From assembly GCF_012926615.1 (NCBI RefSeq), contig NZ_JABBNU010000007.1:186001-250000 (forward strand): a DNA stretch of 64,000 nt, read 5' to 3'. Position 1 is the stretch's first letter, and each line of letters opens with the position of its first letter. The notes beneath the pieces are model-generated. The model was not told the DNA's origin. It ran no database searches and saw only the letters and a program-made list of their open reading frames with translations. The DNA comes from Marinigracilibium pacificum (GTDB lineage Bacteria; Bacteroidota; Bacteroidia; Cytophagales; Cyclobacteriaceae). The position numbers were made by a program, and so were the translations under genes. Below are positions 28,371-35,092 of this stretch, piece after piece.

Positions 28371-29036
28371 TTAATTTCCCCAACCGTGTTTTCCTTTTAA
28401 TGGTACAAAACTAAATAAATCGTATTCTTTTTTTGCTATTTTATTTGTATCAATTTTTTTGATTTTTACCATCTTTTGCTTTTTGTCATCACCCACCGGA
28501 ATTACCAAGATACCTCCAATGTTAAGTTGTTCTACTAAAGGTTTTGGTATAATTGGTGCGCCTGCTGTAACAATTATTCTATCAAATGGTGCATGTCTGG
28601 GTACTCCTTGTGAACCATCACCATATAAGAATGTGGCATTGTATCCCATTTTTGGTAAGACTTTTCTGGTTTGGTCATACAGTTTTTTCTGATATTCGAT
28701 TGTTATAACTTTAGCACCAAGTTCAAGTAATACGCAAGCCTGGTAACCACTTCCTGTCCCAATTTCCAGAATTTTTTGCCCGGGTTCTACTTCGAGTAAC
28801 TCTGATTGAAAGGCTACAGTATATGGTTGTGAAATTGTTTGTCCTTCACCAATTGGGAATGCTTTGTCTTGATATGCATGTTCTAGTAAAGCCTGGTCAA
28901 AAAAGTAATGTCTGGGTATTTTATTAATAGCGTTAAGCACATTAATATCTTTTATTCCCTTACTTTCAATGGTTTTTACCAGATTTCTTCTTAACCCTTT
29001 TGTTCTATAATTATCTTCAAATACTGCAGCAAACAC
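28371..29036 (-). CDS. pcm: protein-L-isoaspartate O-methyltransferase
   Basis: Repairs damaged proteins by SAM-dependent methylation of isoaspartyl residues. The protein has 221 residues with IPRHYFFDQALLEHAYQDKA, the substrate-loop segment PIGEGQTISQPYTVAFQ, motif I ILEIGTGSGYQACVL, motif II FDRIIVTAGAP and motif III QLNIGGILVIPVG. The start is a GTG at 29036, giving MFAAVFEDNYRTKGLRRNL, which aligns with the usual N-terminus. It is the first gene of a three-gene minus-strand group and is divergent from ribE. Confidence 0.94.
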   Translation of the reverse strand: MFAAVFEDNYRTKGLRRNLVKTIESKGIKDINVLNAINKIPRHYFFDQALLEHAYQDKAFPIGEGQTISQPYTVAFQSELLEVEPGQKILEIGTGSGYQACVLLELGAKVITIEYQKKLYDQTRKVLPKMGYNATFLYGDGSQGVPRHAPFDRIIVTAGAPIIPKPLVEQLNIGGILVIPVGDDKKQKMVKIKKIDTNKIAKKEYDLFSFVPLKGKHGWGN

Positions 29037-29106
29037 TTAACCCGATATTTAGTATTATTGTAAAATATTAGTAAATATAACTTATTAGACATTGTAAACA
29101 GAATAT

Positions 29107-29694
29107 ATGTTCACAGGAATAATTGAAACCAGGGGTAAAGTCATTGAAATTCAGACTGAAGGAAAAAATAAGCATTTCGTTATTGAGAGTGATATCAGTA
29201 ATGAATTAAAGGCTGATGAAAGTGTTAGTCATGACGGTGTTTGTCTAACAGTAACTAATATCGAAGGTAGTAAATACAAAGTGACTGCGGTTGATGAAAC
29301 TTTGAAAAAGACTAATTTGGGTACTTGGAAGCCTGGAGATTTAATAAATCTAGAAAGAGCTATGGCTGCTTCCGGGAGATTTGACGGACATGTTGTGCAG
29401 GGACATGTTGATCAAAAGGCCAAAGTTATAGATATTGTCAATGCAGATGGGAGTACTGTATTCACTTTCGAGTTATCTACACCTTCACCCCTAATGGTTG
29501 AAAAGGGATCTGTAACTGTTAATGGGATAAGCTTGACCTGTTTTAATGTGACTGATAGGACATTTAGTGTTACAATTATTCCATATACTATGGAACATAC
29601 AACAATGGGTAGATTAGTTAATGGGAGTGAAGTGAATATCGAATTTGATATAATTGGTAAATATGTAAAAAAACTAACGGAATATTACCGCTAA
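29107..29694 (+). CDS. ribE: riboflavin synthase, alpha subunit
   Basis: Joins two lumazine molecules into riboflavin. The 195-residue protein has the two internally repeated lumazine-binding barrels: MFTGIIETRGKVIEI opens the first and VVQGHVDQKAKVIDI the second. Conserved segments include SVSHDGVCLTVTNI, NLERAMAASGRFDGH and VTVNGISLTC, and IIPYTMEHTT near the end. No FMN riboswitch is visible upstream, and the other rib genes are not in this window. Confidence 0.95.
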   Translation: MFTGIIETRGKVIEIQTEGKNKHFVIESDISNELKADESVSHDGVCLTVTNIEGSKYKVTAVDETLKKTNLGTWKPGDLINLERAMAASGRFDGHVVQGHVDQKAKVIDIVNADGSTVFTFELSTPSPLMVEKGSVTVNGISLTCFNVTDRTFSVTIIPYTMEHTTMGRLVNGSEVNIEFDIIGKYVKKLTEYYR

Positions 29695-29748
29695 TATATT
29701 TGAAGCATTATATTGTATTCCGGTTTAACAATACAGGAGAATTTTTTT

Positions 29749-30444
29749 ATGGATTATAGGTGTATGATTGTTGACGATGAGGCTCTTTCACGGGGAATAG
29801 CTAAAAATTTCGTCGAAAAAACCAAAGGCTTAACATTAACACATGAATGCAGTAGTGCGATTGAGGCAATTAATCTTCTTCAAGAAGAGGATGTTGATAT
29901 TTTGCTGGTAGATATAAATATGCCTGAAATGACGGGGATGGAATTAATGAAAAGCCTGGATGAAAATTATCAGGTAATTCTTGTAACCGGAGATGAAAAT
30001 TATGCCATTGAAGCTTTTGAAAACAGCGCAACTGATTATCTGGTAAAACCAATAGAGTATAGTAGATTTATTAAGGCAATCAATAAAGCAAAAGCTAATA
30101 TTGATGCATTCAGACAAAGAAATGAGAGGTTTGATGAAATTTACGTTAAGTCAGATTCTCGTCTCGTAAGATTGCAATTGGAAGAAATCTATTTTATTGA
30201 GGCATTGGCTGATTATGTAATGATTAATACAGCTAACAAAAAATATATTGTACATAGTACAATGAAAGGTCTGATAAACAGGCTTCCTCAAAGCATGTTT
30301 GTAAGGGTCCATAGATCATATATTGTAAATACCAAAAGAATAGAGTCTCTAGAGGATTTAAATATTGTGATAAAAGATAAGTACATACCTGTCGGTGCCA
30401 GTTACAAGGAGAGTTTTATGAAAAGACTTAATATATTAAAATAA
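29749..30444 (+). CDS. LytTR-family response regulator
   Basis: A 231-residue two-domain regulator. The receiver domain has the acidic pair VDDEAL, the phosphorylation site Asp55 in LLVDINMPEMTG, the Thr in VTGDE, and the Lys in ATDYLVKPIEYSRF. The C-terminal LytTR DNA-binding domain shows IEALADYVMINTANKKYIVH, RLPQSMFVRVHRSYIVNTKR and the final KYIPVGASYKESF. The ATG at 29749 is preferred over an upstream TTG and is preceded by an unusual (for this phylum) Shine-Dalgarno-like aggaga. No histidine kinase is adjacent, so the partner is encoded elsewhere. Confidence 0.92.
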   Translation: MDYRCMIVDDEALSRGIAKNFVEKTKGLTLTHECSSAIEAINLLQEEDVDILLVDINMPEMTGMELMKSLDENYQVILVTGDENYAIEAFENSATDYLVKPIEYSRFIKAINKAKANIDAFRQRNERFDEIYVKSDSRLVRLQLEEIYFIEALADYVMINTANKKYIVHSTMKGLINRLPQSMFVRVHRSYIVNTKRIESLEDLNIVIKDKYIPVGASYKESFMKRLNILK

Positions 30445-30473
30445 AAAGGGCCTGTTTTTTACAGGCCTTTTTT
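30443..30473. terminator. bidirectional terminator between LytTR gene and hemF
   Basis: Stem ggcctgt / acaggcc with a 5-nt T loop, extended by flanking A and T runs. The hemF stop codon lies in the loop and 3' arm, so the structure serves both convergent genes. Confidence 0.8.
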
Positions 30474-31352
30474 ATTTATCCAATCTATGCCTTTTTTAAG
30501 TTTATCTAACGTTTCTTGCTCTTTTGGATTCGCATCATATTTATATGGCCATTGGGCATATGGAGGAAGACTTGCAAGTATTGACTCTGTTCTTCCATCA
30601 GTATCTAATCCAAATTTTGTTCCCTTATCCCAAACCAAATTGAATTCGACATACCTACCTCTTCTAAGGTTTCTCCAATTAATGTCAGACTCTGTAAATG
30701 GATCATTTTGATGTTTTAGCATCATTTTTTTATAAAAATTCGCAAACATAGTACCGACATCTTTTACAAACTCAAAAATGTCCTCTTTAGGCTTATCGTT
30801 TAACCGATCAAAAAATATGCCTCCAATACCTCTCGTTTCTTTTCTGTGTTTGATATAAAAATAGTCATCTGCCCAGTTTTTAAAACGATCATAATAGCTA
30901 GTGTCATGTGAATCACATATCTTTTTTAGTTCACTATGAAAGTCTGATGCATCATTATCATCTATATAATGAGGCGTTAGGTCTATACCACCACCAAACC
31001 ACCATGTGCCGTCACTCATTTCAAAGTACCTAACATTCATGTGAATGATTGGTACGAATGGGTTAAAAGGATGTTGAATTGTAGAAACCCCGGTAGCATA
31101 GAAATCTGCATTTGATAGGTTTAATGCTTGTAGAATCTTTTCTGGAGTTTCACCATAAACTGCACTAAAGTTTATTGCTCCCTTTTCAATAACGTTACCA
31201 TTTTGAATTATACGAGTTCTACCTCCGCCACCACCTGGTCTGCTCCAGGCATCTTCAAAGAAAACCCCTTTGCCATCTGCCTGGCTAAGAATATTGCATG
31301 CTTCATCTTGAAGGCTCTTGAACCATTCGGTAATTGTTTCCTTGTTGATCAT
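30459..31352 (-). CDS. hemF: oxygen-dependent coproporphyrinogen III oxidase
   Basis: Converts coproporphyrinogen III to protoporphyrinogen IX with O2 in heme synthesis. The 297-residue protein contains FEDAWSRPGGGGGRTRII, NADFYATGVSTIQHPFNPFV, PIIHMNVRYFE, WFGGGIDLTPHYI, and the C-terminal RGRYVEFNLVWDKGTKFGL with the segment SILASLPPYAQWPY. The ATG at 31352 gives a normal N-terminus; a TTG five codons upstream is also in frame. Use of the oxygen-dependent enzyme indicates an aerobic or facultative life style. It follows the terminator of the TonB-domain gene, so it likely has its own promoter. Confidence 0.95.
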   Translation of the reverse strand: MINKETITEWFKSLQDEACNILSQADGKGVFFEDAWSRPGGGGGRTRIIQNGNVIEKGAINFSAVYGETPEKILQALNLSNADFYATGVSTIQHPFNPFVPIIHMNVRYFEMSDGTWWFGGGIDLTPHYIDDNDASDFHSELKKICDSHDTSYYDRFKNWADDYFYIKHRKETRGIGGIFFDRLNDKPKEDIFEFVKDVGTMFANFYKKMMLKHQNDPFTESDINWRNLRRGRYVEFNLVWDKGTKFGLDTDGRTESILASLPPYAQWPYKYDANPKEQETLDKLKKGIDWINKKGL

Positions 31353-31365
31353 AATGCAAATAAAC

Positions 31366-31398
31366 AAAAAAACAGGTAGGACTTTCCTACCTGTTTTT
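31366..31398 (-). terminator. terminator between TonB-domain gene and hemF
   Basis: A perfect 14-bp stem (31368-31381 with 31385-31398) and 3-nt loop. Read on the minus strand it follows the TonB-domain gene and precedes a T run just before hemF. Confidence 0.85.
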
Positions 31399-31432
31399 AG
31401 TTTTTTAAATCTGAAATATAGATTAAATAATA

Positions 31433-32323
31433 TTATTTCATCGAAAATAGTATCGGAATGGTCATTTGTTGCCTAACATTAATTCCTTTGTTAGCTGCTG
31501 GCTTCCATTTAGGGGAAGCCTTTATAACTCTAAGTGTTTCCTGATCACAACCATGCCCAAGCCCTTTAAGAATTTTAATGTCAGAGAGAGCGCCATCTTT
31601 TTCAACAATAAATGAAACGTAAACTTTACCTTTAACTTTATTTTTGACAGCCTCTTTTGGATACTTTAGGTTTTTCCTTAAGAATTTACCAAATGCTTCA
31701 GATCCACCAACAAAGGAAGCTTCTTCTTCAGCTGTAATGTGAACTGAATTATCATCTTCTATCTGTACAGTTAAATCTATCATTCCAAGTTTAACTTCAA
31801 TATCTTCAGCTGTTTCTTCTTCAGTTTCCGCGCTTACTATTTCTTGAGATACCTCGCTCTCAGTACTAGTATTCGGTTCTTCAACAGAGCTACTGGTTTC
31901 GTCATCTGATGATACTTCAAATTCTTCACTATCATTGCTGCCATCAGGTGCTACAACACTTTCATTTACAACAAAAAAGTTTTGATCATCACCAAAATAG
32001 TCTGATTTTAGAATTGACAGTTCATCAACTTTTTTACGATAATCATCCTTTAATTTATCATTAGTAGCTTTTAAAGAAAGCAGACGATAAACCAATTGTC
32101 CTTTATCGTATAATTCCTCGTTAAGTTTTGGAGCGTTAACTAATAACCAATCCAAAGCTCCTTTAGAGCCTTGCCAGTCTCGGTTAACCAATGCCTGATT
32201 AAAGGATTCCCATTTTTTCTTAGCTTGAGCATCATCATTCCCCCAATCCCAATTAGTCTGCGCAGTCAAGTTTAAGCATAGTACAAATAATACTGTTCCG
32301 ATTAAAAATCTTAAAGTCCCCAT
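31433..32323 (-). CDS. exported protein with TonB C-terminal domain
   Basis: A 296-residue exported protein. The ATG at 32323 gives a signal peptide (FLIGTVLFVLCLNLTAQ); upstream in-frame starts would run into the preceding gene. Residues about 25-130 are helical with a coiled-coil-like part, 130-190 are acidic low-complexity (SSSVEEPNTSTESEVSQE), and the C-terminal 95 residues form a TonB-type domain: FGKFLRKNLKYPKEAVKNKV, KGKVYVSFIVEKDGAL and QETLRVIKASPKWKPA. Because it has a cleavable signal rather than an anchor, it is unlikely to be a classical energy transducer. Such periplasmic TonB-domain proteins are frequent in Bacteroidota. Confidence 0.8.
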   Translation of the reverse strand: MGTLRFLIGTVLFVLCLNLTAQTNWDWGNDDAQAKKKWESFNQALVNRDWQGSKGALDWLLVNAPKLNEELYDKGQLVYRLLSLKATNDKLKDDYRKKVDELSILKSDYFGDDQNFFVVNESVVAPDGSNDSEEFEVSSDDETSSSVEEPNTSTESEVSQEIVSAETEEETAEDIEVKLGMIDLTVQIEDDNSVHITAEEEASFVGGSEAFGKFLRKNLKYPKEAVKNKVKGKVYVSFIVEKDGALSDIKILKGLGHGCDQETLRVIKASPKWKPAANKGINVRQQMTIPILFSMK

Positions 32324-32331
32324 ATAAAAAA

Positions 32332-32925
32332 TTACTTTAAGGTATAAATTAAGTGTTTGAAGTTGGTCAGGCAGAATTCCTGCCACTGATCAATATCTGA
32401 AACATTACAAAATTTTCCTAATTTAATAAAATTAATTGAGTGATTTTCAAAAATATCCTCAGTTAAAAGTTCATGTGAAATATAACTCCCCGGAGAAAAA
32501 TCATGATTCCACGGAGAAGCATCAACACAAAAATATAACTTTTTCTGAGAAAGAAAATTATTTTTTGATTTAATTGTACTTTTCAAGTTTTTTAAGAAAG
32601 ATCCTTTTATTAAAAGATTGATACTGATGAAGTTACCCCACCATATCATCGTTCTTATTGTGAGTATATTTTCACGGTCAAATATTGAAGGGTAATCAAG
32701 TACAAGGTAGGGGAGCCCTTTGTAATTGTTACCTTTTGAAATTTTCTTGTGATTTGTTGAAAGACCTTGGATATTAAGGGGTTGTGAGGTTTTTAAAATT
32801 TGCTCATATTCAGCTTGAAGGTTATAAAGAAATCCTTCAAGCTTATTATTAACTGTTCTAGATAATTTCCAGAAATCAACCTCATTTAGACATTCCTTTT
32901 CTTCATCTGTTAGATCAAATTTCAT
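32332..32925 (-). CDS. protein of unknown function
   Basis: A 197-residue protein without signal peptide or membrane segment. It begins with a helical stretch (EEKECLNEVDFWKLSRTVNN) and has several aromatic motifs: GLPYLVLDYPSIFDRENI, TIRTMIWWGNFISINLL and VDASPWNHDFSPGSYISHEL. The regular placement of aromatics and charged residues suggests a folded domain, but I do not recognise it. Its ATG overlaps the stop of the 75-residue gene upstream by one base (TAATG), so the two are translationally coupled and probably work together. Confidence 0.65.
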   Translation of the reverse strand: MKFDLTDEEKECLNEVDFWKLSRTVNNKLEGFLYNLQAEYEQILKTSQPLNIQGLSTNHKKISKGNNYKGLPYLVLDYPSIFDRENILTIRTMIWWGNFISINLLIKGSFLKNLKSTIKSKNNFLSQKKLYFCVDASPWNHDFSPGSYISHELLTEDIFENHSINFIKLGKFCNVSDIDQWQEFCLTNFKHLIYTLK

Positions 32926-33152
32926 TAATGTCTTTGGTCTGGTCTTTGGATGATTTTTATTACAACATCATGCTTATCACCATCATTGTCTGTTATATGT
33001 AGTGTAACTGTTGGGTTATCAATTTCAACATTTTCAGTGATGTGAATTTCATCTTTGATGTCGATCATTTTAGCTATATCGTTTTTTAGTTGTGAAATAG
33101 CTTTTGCAATGTCTACTTCAAGTACACTTGGATTGTATTTAGTTGTTTTCAT
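32925..33152 (-). CDS. small protein of unknown function, coupled to the next gene
   Basis: A 75-residue protein. The first half is an amphipathic helix (VLEVDIAKAISQLKNDIAKM) and the second half is beta-rich and acidic (HITENVEIDNPTVTLHITDN, then DVVIKIIQRP). No signal peptide is present. The TAATG overlap with the following 197-residue gene indicates coupled translation, as often seen for partners of a complex. Family unknown; being small does not weaken the call, because codon use and the overlap look genuine. Confidence 0.65.
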   Translation of the reverse strand: MKTTKYNPSVLEVDIAKAISQLKNDIAKMIDIKDEIHITENVEIDNPTVTLHITDNDGDKHDVVIKIIQRPDQRH

Positions 33153-33180
33153 AGCTTAAGAGGTTAAAAAGTATAAAGTT

Positions 33181-33202
33181 GGAGAGCTTAACCCAGCTCT
33201 CC
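33181..33202 (-). terminator. hairpin downstream of fabH, weak terminator
   Basis: A perfect 8-bp stem (ggagagct / agctctcc) with a 6-nt loop, 10 nt after the fabH stop. The T run on the minus strand is poor, so termination may be partial and the small gene pair downstream may be reached by read-through. Confidence 0.45.
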
Positions 33203-33211
33203 ATATGTTTT

Positions 33212-34213
33212 TTACCATCTGATTAAAGCAGATGCCCATGTGAAACCGCTACCAAAAGCAGCCATACACACTAAGTCATTATCTTTAATTCTACCTTCAT
33301 TTTTTGCTTCACTTAATGCAATTGGAATTGAAGCTGCAGTAGTATTTCCGTATTTCTGAATATTAGAAACTACTTTTTCATCAGGTAATTTCATAGTCTC
33401 CTGAACAAATTTAGTAATTCGAAGATTTGCCTGATGAGGAATTAAAATATCAACATCTTCAGGACTGTAACCATTATGATTAAGTGCCTCACCAATAACT
33501 TCAGGGAAACGCTGTACTGCATGTTTAAATACATAGTTTCCATTCATTATCGGGTAAATTAGTCCTCCTGGTTTCATCATTTCTTCAGTGATTCTTTCTG
33601 CCCCTGAGCTACTTGGAGCAACAACGCATAATTCTTTTGCGAATTTCCCTTCTGAATGTAAGTGAGTTGAAAGAATCCCTTTTTCATGATTTTCAGAAGG
33701 AGTTAGAACTACTGCACCGGCACCATCTCCAAAAATTACTGATACACTTCTACCTTCATTACTGAAATCAAGTCCGCTACTGTGAATTTCAGAACCAATT
33801 ACAAGCACATTATTATACATTCCGGTTTTAATGAAATTATCAGCAACTGACAATGCATATATAAAACCAGAACACTGATTTCTAACATCTAGAGCTCCAA
33901 TTGGGCCGATTCCAAGTTCTTCTTGTACACTTACTCCTGGACCCGGAAAGAAGTAATCCGGTGATAAGGTAGCAAACACAATGAAATCTATATCTGATGG
34001 GGAAATGCCAGCATCTTCCATAGCCATTTTCGCCGCTTTTACACCCATGTTTGCAGTTGTATCTGTTTCAGGGTTATAATATCTTCTTTCTCTGATTCCA
34101 GTTCTTTCTCTTATCCAGTCATCAGATGTATCCATAAGTTTCGCCAAGTCGTCATTTGTTACGACCTTTTCAGGTACGTAATGACCTACACCTGCTATTT
34201 TCGAGTTTCTCAT
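33212..34213 (-). CDS. fabH: beta-ketoacyl-ACP synthase III
   Basis: Starts fatty-acid synthesis by condensing acetyl-CoA or branched acyl-CoA with malonyl-ACP. The 333-residue thiolase-fold protein has the complete Cys-His-Asn triad: Cys114 in VRNQCSGFIYAL, His260 in IPHQANLRI and Asn290 in KYGNTTAASIP. It also has TSDDWIRERTGIRERRYY and FGDGAGAVVL, with a C-terminal MAAFGSGFTWAS. Bacteroidota often carry more than one FabH, so it could be a paralogue with other acyl preference. It is not in a fab or plsX cluster here. Confidence 0.93.
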   Translation of the reverse strand: MRNSKIAGVGHYVPEKVVTNDDLAKLMDTSDDWIRERTGIRERRYYNPETDTTANMGVKAAKMAMEDAGISPSDIDFIVFATLSPDYFFPGPGVSVQEELGIGPIGALDVRNQCSGFIYALSVADNFIKTGMYNNVLVIGSEIHSSGLDFSNEGRSVSVIFGDGAGAVVLTPSENHEKGILSTHLHSEGKFAKELCVVAPSSSGAERITEEMMKPGGLIYPIMNGNYVFKHAVQRFPEVIGEALNHNGYSPEDVDILIPHQANLRITKFVQETMKLPDEKVVSNIQKYGNTTAASIPIALSEAKNEGRIKDNDLVCMAAFGSGFTWASALIRW

Positions 34214-34335
34214 GTTGTCGGTTTTAATATTAATTTAATCAAAAATTGGGTCTATGTTAAATAGAAAAGAAATATTTCAGCATAAACTTTTACTGAATAT
34301 TTAAAAAATATATGCCTATAACTTTAATTTATTTT

Positions 34336-35034
34336 TTATTGGAAAAGAGTGTAGTTGCCGTTTTGATCTACAGGTGGTGCAGGCTCAATTAAAGCAGGCC
34401 CATCACTAGTTGGTGAATTGATTAAGGGAGTAATTGAGTAAAATGATAATATGTCTTCTTCAGGAGCTTTCAGAATACTTATTAACTCATCTTCAGAAGT
34501 ATTTGGATTTAACCATTTTTCTTCCTGCTCTTTTCCGAAAATTACCGGCATCGTATTACTGATTTCTGAGATATCACTATTAGATTGCGTAGTGATAATT
34601 CTAAATGTGTGAATCATTTCACCATTATCAGCTTCATATTCATCCCATATTCCGGCAAAAGAAAAAGGTTTGTTATCATACCTGATAACTCTATATGGAA
34701 TTTGGCTTTTTTTACTAATTTTCTTCCATTCATAATACCCATCAGCCGGAATAATACATCTTCTGCCAACAAGTGCTTTTTTAAAACTGAATTTCTCGGT
34801 AAGCTCTTTGTCAGTTGCAGAATATAATTTTTGACTAACGGGTTTATTTTTGGCCATTTCCGGAGTTATACCCCAATAAAACCAGCTAACACCTTTTTCT
34901 TTACCAGCTGTTATTACCGGCATTAACTTCGTAGGTGCAACATTATATGCTGCCAGGAAGTTTTTGTTAAATTCAATATTGAAACGTGATTCAAGTATTT
35001 CTTTTTCCGATATCAAAGAATATCTTCCGCTCAT
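34336..35034 (-). CDS. SRAP-domain protein (YedK/HMCES-like) with altered active site
   Basis: A 232-residue protein with the SRAP fold. Recognisable segments are AAYNVAPTKLMPVI, FYWGITPEMAKN, RRCIIPADGYYEWKK and the C-terminal YSITPLIN. SRAP proteins use the mature N-terminal Cys2 to form a thiazolidine with abasic sites in single-stranded DNA. Here the start reads MSGRYSL, so Cys2 is Ser (codon AGC). The conserved NARxET is SATDKE, and the IHDRMP-type His segment is ISNTMP. Only the Glu in GYYEW is kept. It may bind DNA without cross-linking, or have a new role. It stands alone between fabH and the divergent metalloprotease-barrel gene. Confidence 0.85.
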   Translation of the reverse strand: MSGRYSLISEKEILESRFNIEFNKNFLAAYNVAPTKLMPVITAGKEKGVSWFYWGITPEMAKNKPVSQKLYSATDKELTEKFSFKKALVGRRCIIPADGYYEWKKISKKSQIPYRVIRYDNKPFSFAGIWDEYEADNGEMIHTFRIITTQSNSDISEISNTMPVIFGKEQEEKWLNPNTSEDELISILKAPEEDILSFYSITPLINSPTSDGPALIEPAPPVDQNGNYTLFQ

Positions 35035-35092
35035 TCAGTTTTTTTTTGTATAATTCAAAACTATTAATTTAACATCCAAAATCAAATCCATA

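Noticed and set aside
34272-34303. Imperfect hairpin (aaatatttcag / ctgaatattt) between fabH and the SRAP gene
   Set aside because: The stem has a bulge and a long AT-rich loop and lacks GC pairs; it is not convincing as terminator or operator.
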